In this document: piece by piece, positions 36,669-45,546 of the stretch
Position numbering within the stretch: position 1 is the stretch's first letter
How the letters are laid out: each line of letters begins with the position of its first letter
From: Opitutus sp. ER46
GTDB taxonomy: Bacteria > Verrucomicrobiota > Verrucomicrobiia > Opitutales > Opitutaceae
Reading direction: 5' to 3'
Assembly (NCBI RefSeq): GCF_003054705.1
Contig: NZ_QAYX01000025.1
Span: forward strand, 310,001-374,000
DNA: 64,000 nt
Made by a program: the position numbers and the translations under genes
The notes under the pieces: generated by a model
The model's database searches: none
Told to the model about the DNA's origin: nothing
What the model saw: only the letters and a program-made list of their open reading frames with translations

Positions 36669-37184
36669 ATGGCTGCTACTGCTGAAATCACCGAGGCGCT
36701 CATCCGCGATAATATCAATCGTGCCGTCTCGGACGTGTTTAAGACAATGCTTGGGCGCACGCCCACATTTTGTTCCCAAGGAGAATCCCTCCAGGGAAAG
36801 GCGCTGGCGCCGTCCGACCGTCCGCAGGTGGTTGGCACCGTCGGCTTTATCGGTGACTGCAATGGCCTGATCTATCTTCACCTCGATCTTGCATTTGCCA
36901 AAGCGTGCACGTGCCACCTCCTCGGGATGACGGACAAGGAGCTGGAGCTTGCCGGCGACGAGGTGATCAACGACGCGATCGGCGAACTCACCAACATGAC
37001 GGTGGGCAGCTTCAAGAACGCGCTCTGTGATGCCGGTTACCCCTGCAAGCTGACGATTCCGTCCATCCTCCGGGGCACCAATTTCTCGATCGAACCGATC
37101 AGCTCGGCGGTTCGTCACATCTACTACTTCGATTGTGCTGAGCACCGGGTTATCGCCGACATCCTGATGAAGTCGGACGAGTGA
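36669..37184 (+). CDS. cheX: CheX-family chemotaxis protein (CheY-phosphatase type)
   Basis: 171 residues. The CheX/CheC fold shows GTVGFIGDCNGLIYLHLD, then DEVINDAIGELTNMTVGSFKN, where Glu and Asn of E-L-T-N are the catalytic pair in this family, and a final strand (RHIYYFDCAE). CheX dephosphorylates CheY-P and shortens the signal. The start at 36669 (MAATAEITEALI) follows the sigma28 promoter; upstream in-frame residues are Arg/Pro-rich and unlikely to be translated. It lies 19 bases before the REC-REC-STAS gene, so the two are probably one operon and may interact. Confidence 0.88.
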   Translation: MAATAEITEALIRDNINRAVSDVFKTMLGRTPTFCSQGESLQGKALAPSDRPQVVGTVGFIGDCNGLIYLHLDLAFAKACTCHLLGMTDKELELAGDEVINDAIGELTNMTVGSFKNALCDAGYPCKLTIPSILRGTNFSIEPISSAVRHIYYFDCAEHRVIADILMKSDE

Positions 37185-37203
37185 GCCGAGATTCCACACC
37201 ACC

Positions 37204-38361
37204 ATGCGCTACAAAGTTCTGACTGTGGACGACTCGAAAACCGTCCGCATCATCGTCAAAAAGGCCTTCAAGCCTTTCGATTGTGAAATCTTCGAGGCCG
37301 CGAACGGCGTCGAAGGTCTCGCGGTCGCCGCGAAAGAATCGCCCGACCTTATTCTCCTCGATGTCACGATGCCGGTCATGGACGGCGTGGAGATGCTGAC
37401 GAAGCTGAAGTCGGACCCCGCGCTCAAGGGCATTCCCGTCGTGATGCTTACCGCCGAAGGCGGCCGCGACAATGTGCTCAAGATCGCCAAGATCGGGGTG
37501 CGTGACTACCTGGTGAAGCCGTTCAAAGAGGATGTGCTCATCGAGAAGTGCAGCCGCGTCATCGACCTCAAGCCGATGAACGAGGGGCCGGCGAAGGCGA
37601 AATCGATTCTCGATCCGGCCGAACTGCTCATCGTTGAGGACAAACCGGCGATCGTGCAGCAGATCCAGGAGGGGTTGAAACATACGCCGTGGAAGATCAA
37701 GGGTGTGTCCACCCAGGCCGAGGCCGCCGACCAGATGTCGAAGGCCACGCCCGACCTGATCATGGTCAGTCTCTCGTTGCCCGAAGAGGCGGCGTTCACG
37801 CTCTTCCGCCTGATCCGGACCAACGTGAAGACCAAGTACACCCCGGTGTTTGCGCTCGTCGTGAAGACGGAAACGCAGCAGCAGCAGCAGGCGCAGACCG
37901 TCGGTTTCACGGCGATCATCACCAAGCCGATCGACACCCTCGACCTCGAGTCGAAGATCGCGAAGGCAATGAATCTCGACACGTCGCAACGCTATTACGC
38001 CATCGAGGGCGACATGATGGTGATGCGACTCCCCGAGCACTGCTCGCCCGCTGTGATCGCGGAGGCTGGGGCCTACCTGAAGCCGAAGTTCGCCGAAGCG
38101 GTCGATGCCGGCTTCAACAAGGTCGTGATCGACGTGCACCAGATCAAGTCGCTCCACATGGGCATCATCAAGCTGCTCTTTCAGGCGATGCAGACCTGTC
38201 GCGAACTCGCCATGCAGTTCGTGCTCGTCGGCAACGCCCAGATCATCTCGGAGTGCAAGGGCTTTGAGGATACGCGCGGCTGGACGTTCTACGACTCGCT
38301 CGAGGAGGCCAAAACCAACTTGAGCAAGGCCGTCGGCAGCCCAGCGCTCGCGTCCACCTGA
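37204..38361 (+). CDS. REC-REC-STAS response regulator
   Basis: 385 residues. Receiver 1 (1-122) is complete: VDDSK, phosphoacceptor Asp in LLDVTMPVMDG, VKPF Lys. Receiver 2 (about 135-260) retains the acidic pair (VEDKP) and TKP Lys but has Ser in place of the phosphoacceptor Asp (MVSLSLP). The C-terminal 110 residues read as a STAS domain (FNKVVIDVHQIKSLHMGIIKLLFQA, QFVLVGN). STAS domains mediate switching between partners. The combination beside cheX suggests a signal-integrating protein downstream of CheA rather than a motor CheY. Ends at a strong terminator. Confidence 0.85.
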   Translation: MRYKVLTVDDSKTVRIIVKKAFKPFDCEIFEAANGVEGLAVAAKESPDLILLDVTMPVMDGVEMLTKLKSDPALKGIPVVMLTAEGGRDNVLKIAKIGVRDYLVKPFKEDVLIEKCSRVIDLKPMNEGPAKAKSILDPAELLIVEDKPAIVQQIQEGLKHTPWKIKGVSTQAEAADQMSKATPDLIMVSLSLPEEAAFTLFRLIRTNVKTKYTPVFALVVKTETQQQQQAQTVGFTAIITKPIDTLDLESKIAKAMNLDTSQRYYAIEGDMMVMRLPEHCSPAVIAEAGAYLKPKFAEAVDAGFNKVVIDVHQIKSLHMGIIKLLFQAMQTCRELAMQFVLVGNAQIISECKGFEDTRGWTFYDSLEEAKTNLSKAVGSPALAST

Positions 38362-38384
38362 ATTTAGCCAGGGTGTGATGGATG

Positions 38385-38421
38385 AGGAACCTGTCGGGCT
38401 CGGCCCGCAGGTTCCTTTTTT
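38385..38421 (+). terminator. Terminator of the cheX/REC-REC-STAS operon
   Basis: AGGAACCTG (38385-38393) pairs with CAGGTTCCT (38408-38416), extended by CGGGC/GCCCG inside, and six T residues run from the stem end to 38421. Confidence 0.85.
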
Positions 38422-38515
38422 GTGTCCACGCGTGGCGAACGCCGCTCGATGGGACTGAGCCGGCCTCGAGCCACGACCGCCGTGCGGTCGCGCCCGCCAC
38501 GATGGCACGGGCAAT

Positions 38516-38546
38516 AAAAAAGCCCGGTCCGCGGGGCGGACCGGGC
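38516..38546 (-). terminator. Terminator of cheW
   Basis: GCCCGGTCC (38522-38530) and GGACCGGGC (38538-38546) form a nine-base stem with a seven-base loop. The A-run at 38516-38521 gives U residues on the minus strand, 15 bases after the cheW stop. Confidence 0.85.
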
Positions 38547-38561
38547 GAGTGGGAAGGGGAA

Positions 38562-39071
38562 TCAGGCGACGGCCTGGGCGATGGCCTGCACGGTCTCGGC
38601 GGCGACCACGCGGTCGATGTCGAGCAGGGTCTTCACGGCACCTTTCACCTTCGCCATGCCGAGGATGTACTCGGTGTTGACGCGGGTGCCGAACTCGGGC
38701 GTCGGCTCGATCTCGGTGGCCGAAAGGGTGACGACTTCCTCGACGCTGTCCACGATGAGACCCATCTGAACCGCCGCATCGTTGGGCAGGCGGACCTGGA
38801 CGACGACGATGCAGGTGCGTTCGGCGAACTCGGCCTTGAGGCCGAACTTGACGCGCATGTCGACGATCGGAATCACCCGGCCGCGAAGATTGATCACGCC
38901 CTTAACGTAGTGCGGCATCTGCGGCACCGGGGTGATCTTCTGCATGCGGATGATCTCGCGGACCTTGAGCACCCCGATGCCATACGCCTCGTTCTCGAGG
39001 ACGACGGTGAGGTACTTGCCGGAAAGGGACGAATTCGCGCTGGTGGCGGCGGGAGCAGTTGCAGTGGACAT
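38562..39071 (-). CDS. cheW: Chemotaxis coupling protein CheW
   Basis: 169 residues. CheW domain from about residue 22: YLTVVLENEAYGIGVLKVREII, VPQMPHYVKGVINLRGRVIPIVD (the classic NLRG-x-x-x-P-x-x-D core) and MGLIVDSVEEVVTLS. CheW links CheA to receptors. The first 20 residues are Ala/Ser/Thr-rich. The start at 39071 is preferred; the upstream frame is Ser/Gln-rich and not CheW-like. Transcribed alone, divergent from cheA, with its own terminator. Confidence 0.95.
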   Translation of the reverse strand: MSTATAPAATSANSSLSGKYLTVVLENEAYGIGVLKVREIIRMQKITPVPQMPHYVKGVINLRGRVIPIVDMRVKFGLKAEFAERTCIVVVQVRLPNDAAVQMGLIVDSVEEVVTLSATEIEPTPEFGTRVNTEYILGMAKVKGAVKTLLDIDRVVAAETVQAIAQAVA

Positions 39072-39249
39072 ACGATGTATTTCGGAATTTCGGGCCGAAC
39101 GTTGAGAAGATTCGCGCTGGCGAAGCCTGACTTCGTGGGCGGCAGCGGCCTGGTTGTGGGAGTGCCTAGAGTCAGCGCTGGCAGCTTGGTTACTTGCGTA
39201 TGGAATCGGACAACGGAGGGCTGACTTTAGTCCCATGCCAGAAATCGGT

Positions 39250-39276
39250 TAACTTTAGGTGCTGCGCACCGATGAG
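39250..39276 (+). promoter_or_regulatory. Sigma28-type promoter candidate for cheA (weak)
   Basis: TTAACTTT (39250-39257), 11-base spacer, ACCGATGA (39269-39276); 6/8 at each box. Predicted start near 39283, 23 bases before the cheA ATG. Confidence 0.4.
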
Positions 39277-39305
39277 GTGATGTCTCCCAGACCACCGGGA
39301 CTACA

Positions 39306-41531
39306 ATGGCCATTTCCTCCTCTCAATTCACCGCCATCGACGATGCGGTCAACCGGCTCGCGGCGGAGTCGATTCTTGCCCAGGTGGGCCGTGACGAAGG
39401 CTTGGTGCCTGCTTACAGCCTTTTGGGCGATCTGCGCGATTTCTGTGCGCCCGAGCCCGCGCTCCGCGACGCGATCGCCGCGGTGCAAAATGATCTCGAG
39501 AAGCTGTTGGACAAGGCGCAGCCGTTCGATGCCGCGAGCCTGGCGAAGGTCCGTGGCCTCGTGGAATGGCTTCCGGGCGCCTTGGCTGCAGTTCGGGGTG
39601 GGGAAGCCGTGCCGGCCCAGGGCCAAGCGGCCGCGCCGGCTGCTGCGGCGACTGCCTCTGCGCCGGTCGCGGCGGGCGACGGTGAGGGCGACGTCCTGCT
39701 CGACCTGCACCTGGACGAAAACCGGGAGCTGTTGGGCGAGTTCTACGCCGAGGCCGTCGATCACCTGCAGCAGATTGAAGCGGCACTGCTCGCCCTCGAC
39801 CAGGAGCCGGACAATCAGGAGGCGCTGAATTCGATCTTCCGTTCGTTCCACACGATCAAGGGCAACGCCGGCTTTCTCGGATTGGTCCCGATGCAGCGTC
39901 TGGCCCACGAAGTGGAGTCTCTGCTCGACCTCGCGCGCAACCACCAGATCCAGCTCAACGCTGCGATCATCACGGAGATCCTCCGCAGTCGCGACGCGCT
40001 CCAGGCCCTTACCCAGCAGGTGGCAATCGCCCTCGAAAAGGGCCAGCTGCCTTCGCAGATCATTCCGGTCAGTCACTTGATTTCCGCCGTCAAACGTCTC
40101 GCGGCTTCGCCGCACGCGCCGGCGGCTCCCGCCCATGCGCCAGTGACTCCTCCCGCTGCTGCCTCGGCCGCGCCCGTTGCGACCGCTCCGGCGAGCGAGG
40201 TCGCTCCCGCGGCGGTGCCCGAAGCTTCGCCGGCGACATCTGCGGCCGAGGCCGCGGCGCCGGCCGCAGAGCTTGCTCCCGTGGTGCCAATGCCGGCCGG
40301 TGCGGCAACTGCGGAAAAGACCGTGGCCGCGGCACCGGACAAGAAGGCGACTGCTGGACCCGTGAAGATGGCGGCAAGCGCGACGGTGCGCGTGAACACC
40401 GAGAAGCTCGATTCGCTGATGGATGTCGTCGGTGAGCTGGTGATCGTGCAGAGCCAGCTGATTGAGTCCGCCCGACAGGAGGGGCAGATCAACACGACCT
40501 TGCAGCGCAACGTCGCGCAGCTTGGCCGCATCACGAAGGAGCTGCAGTCGACGGCGATGTCGCTGCGGATGATTCCGATCAAGCCGACGTTCCAGAAGAT
40601 GGAGCGACTCGCGCGCGATCTCGCCCGCGATTTCGGCAAGAAGGTCGCGTTCGAGACGAGCGGTGAAGACACCGAGCTCGATCGCACGGTGGTCGAGGAG
40701 ATCGGCGATCCGCTCGTCCACATGGTCCGCAACGCCCTCGATCATGGCCTGGAGACGTCCGCCGCCCGTATCGATGCCGGCAAACCCGAGGTGGGAACGG
40801 TCCGCCTGCGCGCCTACCATCAGGGTAGCAACATTGTCGTGGAATTGCAGGATGACGGACGCGGCATCGATCCGGCCAAGATCTACCGCAAGGCGGTCGA
40901 ACGCGGCATGTTCCCCGACGGCACGGTGCTGAGCCGCGAGGAAACCCTGGCCCTCATCTTCGCCCCTGGTTTCTCGACGGCGGAAAAGGTGACGTCCGTC
41001 TCCGGCCGCGGCGTGGGCATGGACGTGGTGAAGCGCAACATCGAGCGCCTCCGCGGCAAGATCGAGATCGATTCCGAAGTCGGCAAGGGTTCGACCTTCA
41101 AGGTCAAGCTGCCGCTGACGATGGCGATCATTGACGGCCTGGTGGTTCGCGTTGGCGAGGATCGCTTCATCCTGCCCAGCACTTCGGTGCAGATGGCCCT
41201 CAGGCCCACGCGCGAGAGCATCACCTCCGTCCACGGCAAGGGAGAGGTCCTGGATCTGCGCGGCCGCTTCATCCCGGTGCACCGGCTCAACCGGCAGTTT
41301 GGAATTCCGGGCGACGCTGCCAACCCGTGGGAAGGTATCGTCGTCATCGTGGAAACGTCCGGCAAGGTCACCGCCCTGCTGGTCGACGAGATGGTCAGCA
41401 AGCAGGAGGTCGTCATCAAGAACCTCGGTGCTTACATGCAGAACTTGCCTGGCGTCGCCGGCGGAGCCATTCTCGGCGATGGCAACATCGCGTTGATTCT
41501 CGATCCAGGTTCCCTGCTCAACGCGGCGTAA
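39306..41531 (+). CDS. cheA: Chemotaxis histidine kinase CheA
   Basis: 741 residues. An unusual helical N-terminal extension (1-125) comes before the Hpt domain (about 130-240), whose phosphorylated His182 lies in FHTIKGNAGFLG. A long Ala/Pro linker (about 260-355) replaces a clear CheY-binding P2 domain. Then dimerisation (KLDSLMDVVGELVIVQSQL), ATPase (MVRNALDHGLE, DDGRGID, GRGVGMDVV) and the CheW-like P5 domain (about 600-741). CheA passes phosphate to CheY and CheB in response to receptors. It is followed 11 bases later by an HDOD gene. Confidence 0.95.
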   Translation: MAISSSQFTAIDDAVNRLAAESILAQVGRDEGLVPAYSLLGDLRDFCAPEPALRDAIAAVQNDLEKLLDKAQPFDAASLAKVRGLVEWLPGALAAVRGGEAVPAQGQAAAPAAAATASAPVAAGDGEGDVLLDLHLDENRELLGEFYAEAVDHLQQIEAALLALDQEPDNQEALNSIFRSFHTIKGNAGFLGLVPMQRLAHEVESLLDLARNHQIQLNAAIITEILRSRDALQALTQQVAIALEKGQLPSQIIPVSHLISAVKRLAASPHAPAAPAHAPVTPPAAASAAPVATAPASEVAPAAVPEASPATSAAEAAAPAAELAPVVPMPAGAATAEKTVAAAPDKKATAGPVKMAASATVRVNTEKLDSLMDVVGELVIVQSQLIESARQEGQINTTLQRNVAQLGRITKELQSTAMSLRMIPIKPTFQKMERLARDLARDFGKKVAFETSGEDTELDRTVVEEIGDPLVHMVRNALDHGLETSAARIDAGKPEVGTVRLRAYHQGSNIVVELQDDGRGIDPAKIYRKAVERGMFPDGTVLSREETLALIFAPGFSTAEKVTSVSGRGVGMDVVKRNIERLRGKIEIDSEVGKGSTFKVKLPLTMAIIDGLVVRVGEDRFILPSTSVQMALRPTRESITSVHGKGEVLDLRGRFIPVHRLNRQFGIPGDAANPWEGIVVIVETSGKVTALLVDEMVSKQEVVIKNLGAYMQNLPGVAGGAILGDGNIALILDPGSLLNAA

Positions 41532-41542
41532 CCCGCCCGCCC

Positions 41543-42412
41543 GTGGCCAACACTGTTCCCCCAACCATCGACCAAGTCTGCGATCAGGCGCTTCGGCTGC
41601 CGTGTTCGCCGGCCCTCTTGCCGCGTCTCACCGCGGTGCTGATGTCCCCCGACAGCAGCGCCGACGAGATTGCTGACATCATCAAGCTCGATGCCGCGCT
41701 GGCGGCCTCGACGTTGCGCTTCGCCAATTCGGCGTTCTTCGCGAGCGTTCCGGTGGAGACGATCTCCGACGCCGTCGTCCGCCTCGGCATGCGGGAGCTC
41801 TACCGCTTGGCTGCGCTCGCGTTGGTGAGCCGTTGGGAAGCGGTGTCGTCGAGTGGCGAACCGGGAGATTTTTCGCGTCATGCGCTGTGCACGGCGCTCG
41901 CTTCGGAGGTGCTCGCGGAGACGAGCGAGCGGGTGGACCCGCAGTCCGCCTACACCGCCGGCCTGGTCTGCGATCTCGGGAAGCTGGCGGTGGCGCATGC
42001 GTGCGCCACGTTCTTCCCGGCCATCCGCAACCACTGCACCGCGCGTGGTGGCACGTGGGCGCAGGCGGAGAAGGAAGTGCTCGGCTACACCCATGCCGAC
42101 GTCGCGGCGCGTTTGCTCGCGGCCTGGAAGTTCCCCCCGCTGCTGACCCAGGTGGTGGAGTGGTGCGAGCGGCCCCGCGAGGGTCCGGCCGACGCGCTGC
42201 CGCTGCTTGCCCATCTGCATGCTGGCAAGTACATCGCGACCTCGTTTGGGCCAGGCGTGGCCGAGGAGGGATTCCTCTTTGAACTCGATTCGGCGTTCCT
42301 GCTGGAGTGGGGCTTCACGCCCGAGCTTCTCCAGGAGACGATGGCGATCGTGCACGACCGCGCGAAGCAGCGGCTGCAGCACCGTCTGACGCACGGCGCG
42401 ATGGCGATGTAG
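41543..42412 (+). CDS. HDOD-domain signalling protein downstream of cheA
   Basis: 289 residues from a GTG at 41543. HDOD landmarks: LPCSPALLPRLTAVLMSP, IIKLDAALAASTLRFANSAFF, AVVRLGMRELYRLAALAL and YTAGLVCDLGKLAVAHA. Here Cys-Asp stands where HD enzymes have His-Asp, so hydrolase activity is unlikely. The GTG is 11 bases after the cheA stop, so it is probably co-transcribed. This is the fourth HDOD protein in the window and the only one directly beside cheA. An output or adaptor role in the chemosensory pathway is inferred. Confidence 0.88.
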   Translation: MANTVPPTIDQVCDQALRLPCSPALLPRLTAVLMSPDSSADEIADIIKLDAALAASTLRFANSAFFASVPVETISDAVVRLGMRELYRLAALALVSRWEAVSSSGEPGDFSRHALCTALASEVLAETSERVDPQSAYTAGLVCDLGKLAVAHACATFFPAIRNHCTARGGTWAQAEKEVLGYTHADVAARLLAAWKFPPLLTQVVEWCERPREGPADALPLLAHLHAGKYIATSFGPGVAEEGFLFELDSAFLLEWGFTPELLQETMAIVHDRAKQRLQHRLTHGAMAM

Positions 42413-42527
42413 CCCGCCCTGCCGCGCCGCGCCTTTGTGCGCAGGCGCGGGCGTGCGATCCGTACTCGTGACACAACGCGCAGCGCGATCCTTGATCGCG
42501 TAGTGCGGGCCCAATCGAGTGCGCGGC

Positions 42528-43049
42528 TCAGGCCGCGAGTGAGACCGAGCTGTTCCCCGTCGGCATCTTCATGCTCACCTCACCGGTTCCTACGTTCAGG
42601 TGCACGGTGCGGTTCACCGTGCCACCGACGGCGGTGCAGCGAATGCTGAAACCGTTCTTCGCCAGGAAGGCGCGGGCCGCGGCAATGTTGCGCTCGCCGA
42701 TCTTGAAGGTGTCAGTGTCGCACAGGACGTTGGCGCCGCCGGCGAGAAAGATGCGCAAGCGGGAGAGGTCACAGCGCACGCCGACCAGGGAGCGAAAGAG
42801 CAGGGGCAGGCCGGTATCCGCGAACATCGCCGGCTGGGCCGCCGCCTTCTCCGGAGAGATCTTGGATTCCGGAAGCATCAGATGCAGCAGGCCCCCTGCC
42901 ACGGCGACCGGATCATATGCCACCACGGCCACGCAAGAGCCGAGGGCGTACGTGCTGAGGGTGATTTGGGAGTTGTTCGAAACGCCCATGTCGCCGACAC
43001 CCACGACAACCCGTTGGGCGAACAGAGCGGAAATGCTGGGTGATCCCAT
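42528..43049 (-). CDS. cheD: Receptor deamidase CheD
   Basis: 173 residues. CheD landmarks are VVGVGDMGVS, the catalytic Cys in TYALGSCVAVVAYDP, the His in GGLLHLMLP, and RIFLAGGANVL with KIGERNIAAARAFLAKNG. CheD deamidates Gln residues of chemoreceptors and in many bacteria binds CheC/CheX-type phosphatases; here cheX is 6 kb away. It is the last gene of the cheR-cheB-REC/HD-GYP-cheD operon, 105 bases after the previous stop. Confidence 0.93.
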   Translation of the reverse strand: MGSPSISALFAQRVVVGVGDMGVSNNSQITLSTYALGSCVAVVAYDPVAVAGGLLHLMLPESKISPEKAAAQPAMFADTGLPLLFRSLVGVRCDLSRLRIFLAGGANVLCDTDTFKIGERNIAAARAFLAKNGFSIRCTAVGGTVNRTVHLNVGTGEVSMKMPTGNSSVSLAA

Positions 43050-43154
43050 GGTGCAGGTACGTGGTGGGAGGACGGTGTGGGTTGCGCCGAGGGAGGGTGG
43101 GGTGGCCGACGGAGTGGGGACCCGGTCGGTCGTCGCCTGGGCGGGAACGGGAGA

Positions 43155-44471
43155 TCAGGTGTAGACGAGGAGGCGTTGGCTGATGGGCGTCGTCTTGTCG
43201 TGGCTGCGAATCTTGGCGATGGTTGCGCTGCTCAGCGGCTGCCCCTCCCCGATGAGGAGGAGGCCATGCGGACTGTAGATCCCGTTGGCGAGAATCATGC
43301 CGGGCTCGAGTTCATCGAGCATGATCTCGCGCACCTGCTTGGGCAACTGGACGAGATTGGCGACCTTGAGGAAGAGCCGCACCGCCTCCGGGTCGTAATC
43401 GGTGCCGGACTTCGCGAGCAGGGCGTCGATTGAGGCAGTCTTCGACAGGCCGGATTCCACAAAGCCAACCGCCACGGCGAGACACCGGGCGGGCCAGGGG
43501 ATGCCATCGCCGGCCAGGCCATCCGGATACCCCCGGCCGTCGTAGCGCTCGTGGTGCGCGCGGATGACCTCGCCGACCTCGACGTTGGAGTCGACGAGGG
43601 AGGCGAGCGTCTGACTGTAGATGGGGTGATTGTGGAGCATCCCGCGCTCGCGGTCGGTCAACTGGTCGGACTTCGTGCGGAAGGCACGCAGCATCTCGCG
43701 CGGGACACCGATCAAGCCGAGGTCGCAAAGCCAGGCGGCGGCGCGAAGGGCGTGCCTCTCCTTGGCGGTAAATTTGTCCGTCGCCGCCATCTGGGTGGCA
43801 AACTCCACGAGTGCCTTAGCCTGGCCGCCGAGGATGGGATCGTAAGTGGTCAGGATGCGACGGCAGAGCTCGAGCGAGTTCTCGTAATTGGCCGCGAGTT
43901 CGTGGTTCGCCGCGTCGAGATGCTGGCGCTGCTTCTCTAGATCCTGGACCTTCACCTCGAGGGCGGCGTTGGCCTCGCGCAGGCGTTCATTCAGCCGCTG
44001 GGTTTCGGCCTGCAGCGCCTCGTTGTGCGTCACGAGCTCGTGCCGCTGCACGGCGTTGCGCACCGTCGCGATGAGTTCCTCGCGCAGCCATGGCTTCGCG
44101 ATGAACCGGAAGATTTCGCCCTTGTTGATCGCGTCGACGATCGTCGGCAAAGCGAGCACCGCGGTGATCAGGATGCGGGACGCGTATGGCCGGATCTGGC
44201 GGCTCTCCACGAGAAATTCCAGTCCCATCATCTCCGGCATGCGCTGGTCGGAGATGATCACCGAAAAGTCCCGCTCGGCCAGGATCTCCAGCGCCTTGCG
44301 CGGGCTGGTGCACGCGACGACGGGAAATCCTTCGCGCTCGAGCGTCACTTTGAGCGCCGTCAGCACGACAGGCTCATCGTCGACGACCAGAATCTGCGAG
44401 GTGCTCGCGGGCGCCTTGGCGGGCTGGCTGGGAACGGGGCCGCTGCCGGTGGGCTGGGAAGGGACGATCAT
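43155..44471 (-). CDS. REC protein with degenerate HD-GYP-like domain
   Basis: 438 residues. Receiver (about 25-150): LVVDDEP, IISDQRMPEMMG, AKPW Lys. A coiled coil (about 150-215) leads to an HD-GYP-like domain (about 230-400). The second half is conserved (HNHPIYSQTLASL, AHHERYDGRGYPDGLAGD), but the first metal motif is WLCDLGLIG where active c-di-GMP phosphodiesterases have HDxGKIG: His is lost, Asp kept. Enzymatic activity is therefore doubtful. It overlaps cheB by four bases, so it belongs to the chemotaxis operon; it may report CheA signals as a binding protein. Confidence 0.9.
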   Translation of the reverse strand: MIVPSQPTGSGPVPSQPAKAPASTSQILVVDDEPVVLTALKVTLEREGFPVVACTSPRKALEILAERDFSVIISDQRMPEMMGLEFLVESRQIRPYASRILITAVLALPTIVDAINKGEIFRFIAKPWLREELIATVRNAVQRHELVTHNEALQAETQRLNERLREANAALEVKVQDLEKQRQHLDAANHELAANYENSLELCRRILTTYDPILGGQAKALVEFATQMAATDKFTAKERHALRAAAWLCDLGLIGVPREMLRAFRTKSDQLTDRERGMLHNHPIYSQTLASLVDSNVEVGEVIRAHHERYDGRGYPDGLAGDGIPWPARCLAVAVGFVESGLSKTASIDALLAKSGTDYDPEAVRLFLKVANLVQLPKQVREIMLDELEPGMILANGIYSPHGLLLIGEGQPLSSATIAKIRSHDKTTPISQRLLVYT

Positions 44472-45544
44472 GGCGTGGGGGCGTGGTCGAAGGGCGGGCG
44501 GGAGCCCGACTCGTGATGGCGGATAATGAAATCAGCCACGCGATCAATGGCCAGCTGTCGTTGCGCCCCGCCATTTTCCCAAGCTGCACGCGGCATGCCG
44601 TAAACCACACTGCTGGCCTCGTCCTGGGCAAACGTGACCGCGCCCTTTTCCCGGAGCTTGAGCAAGCCCTCGGCGCCGTCGCGTCCCATGCCGGTCAGCA
44701 GGCCGGCCAGGGCATGCGTGCCCGCGCCGGTGTCGGCGGCCGACTTGAAGAGAATGTCCACCGCCGGTCGCTGATGCCACACCGGCGGACCACCGGTGAC
44801 GCGCACCTGATAGTGATCGTGCACCCATTGGACGATCATGTGGAAGTTTCCGGGCGCGACCAGCGCCAGTCCGGGACGCAGGATGTCGCCATCGACGGCT
44901 TCGCGGACCTCGAATTGGCAGAGTTCGTTGAGCCGGTCGGCGAACGTCTTTGAGAACACCGGCGGGATGTGCTGCACGATCGCGATGCCCGGCAGCCCGC
45001 CGGGGAGGCGCGTCAGGACCGTGCGCAATGCCTCGGTGCCACCGGTGGAGGCGCCGAGCAGAATGATGTCGCGCGTGGTGGACACCCGGGGCGAACTGCG
45101 TCGCAAGGGCGCATCGGCGACCGGGACGGTGCCGCGCCGGACGCGCGCGCCGCGGGTGGCCTTGATGCGCTCGATCAACTGTGGGCCCAGATCGCCAAAG
45201 GAGTAGGGGCCGCCGGGCTTGGAGAGGACGTCGAACGCTCCGAGGCGCAAGGCATCCAAAGCGTGCTGCGATCCCTGGGCGGTGACCGAACTCATCACGA
45301 TCACCGGCATCGGACGCTGTTCCATCAGGATCTTGAGGAACGTGAGGCCATCCATCCGCGGCATTTCGATGTCGAGGGTGATGACGTCCGGATTGAGCTG
45401 CGTGATCTTGTCGCGGGCGACGTAGGGGTCGATGGCGGTGCCGACCACCTCGATCTCGGGATCGTTCTTGAGGGCGTCGGTCACGAGTTTCCGCACCATG
45501 GCGGAATCGTCGACCACGAGCACACGTATGGGAGGGAGAGGCAT
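44468..45544 (-). CDS. cheB: Chemoreceptor methylesterase CheB
   Basis: 358 residues. Receiver domain (1-125): VVDDSAMVRKL, phosphoacceptor Asp in ITLDIEMPRMDG, SKPGG Lys. After a basic linker comes the methylesterase domain (about 165-350) with the catalytic Ser in LLGASTGGTEALR, His in IVQHIPPVFSKTFA and Asp in LTGMGRDGAEGL. CheB removes methyl groups from receptors and opposes CheR. It starts two bases before the cheR stop region on the same strand and overlaps the REC/HD-GYP gene. Confidence 0.96.
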   Translation of the reverse strand: MPLPPIRVLVVDDSAMVRKLVTDALKNDPEIEVVGTAIDPYVARDKITQLNPDVITLDIEMPRMDGLTFLKILMEQRPMPVIVMSSVTAQGSQHALDALRLGAFDVLSKPGGPYSFGDLGPQLIERIKATRGARVRRGTVPVADAPLRRSSPRVSTTRDIILLGASTGGTEALRTVLTRLPGGLPGIAIVQHIPPVFSKTFADRLNELCQFEVREAVDGDILRPGLALVAPGNFHMIVQWVHDHYQVRVTGGPPVWHQRPAVDILFKSAADTGAGTHALAGLLTGMGRDGAEGLLKLREKGAVTFAQDEASSVVYGMPRAAWENGGAQRQLAIDRVADFIIRHHESGSRPPFDHAPTP

Positions 45545-45546
45545 GA

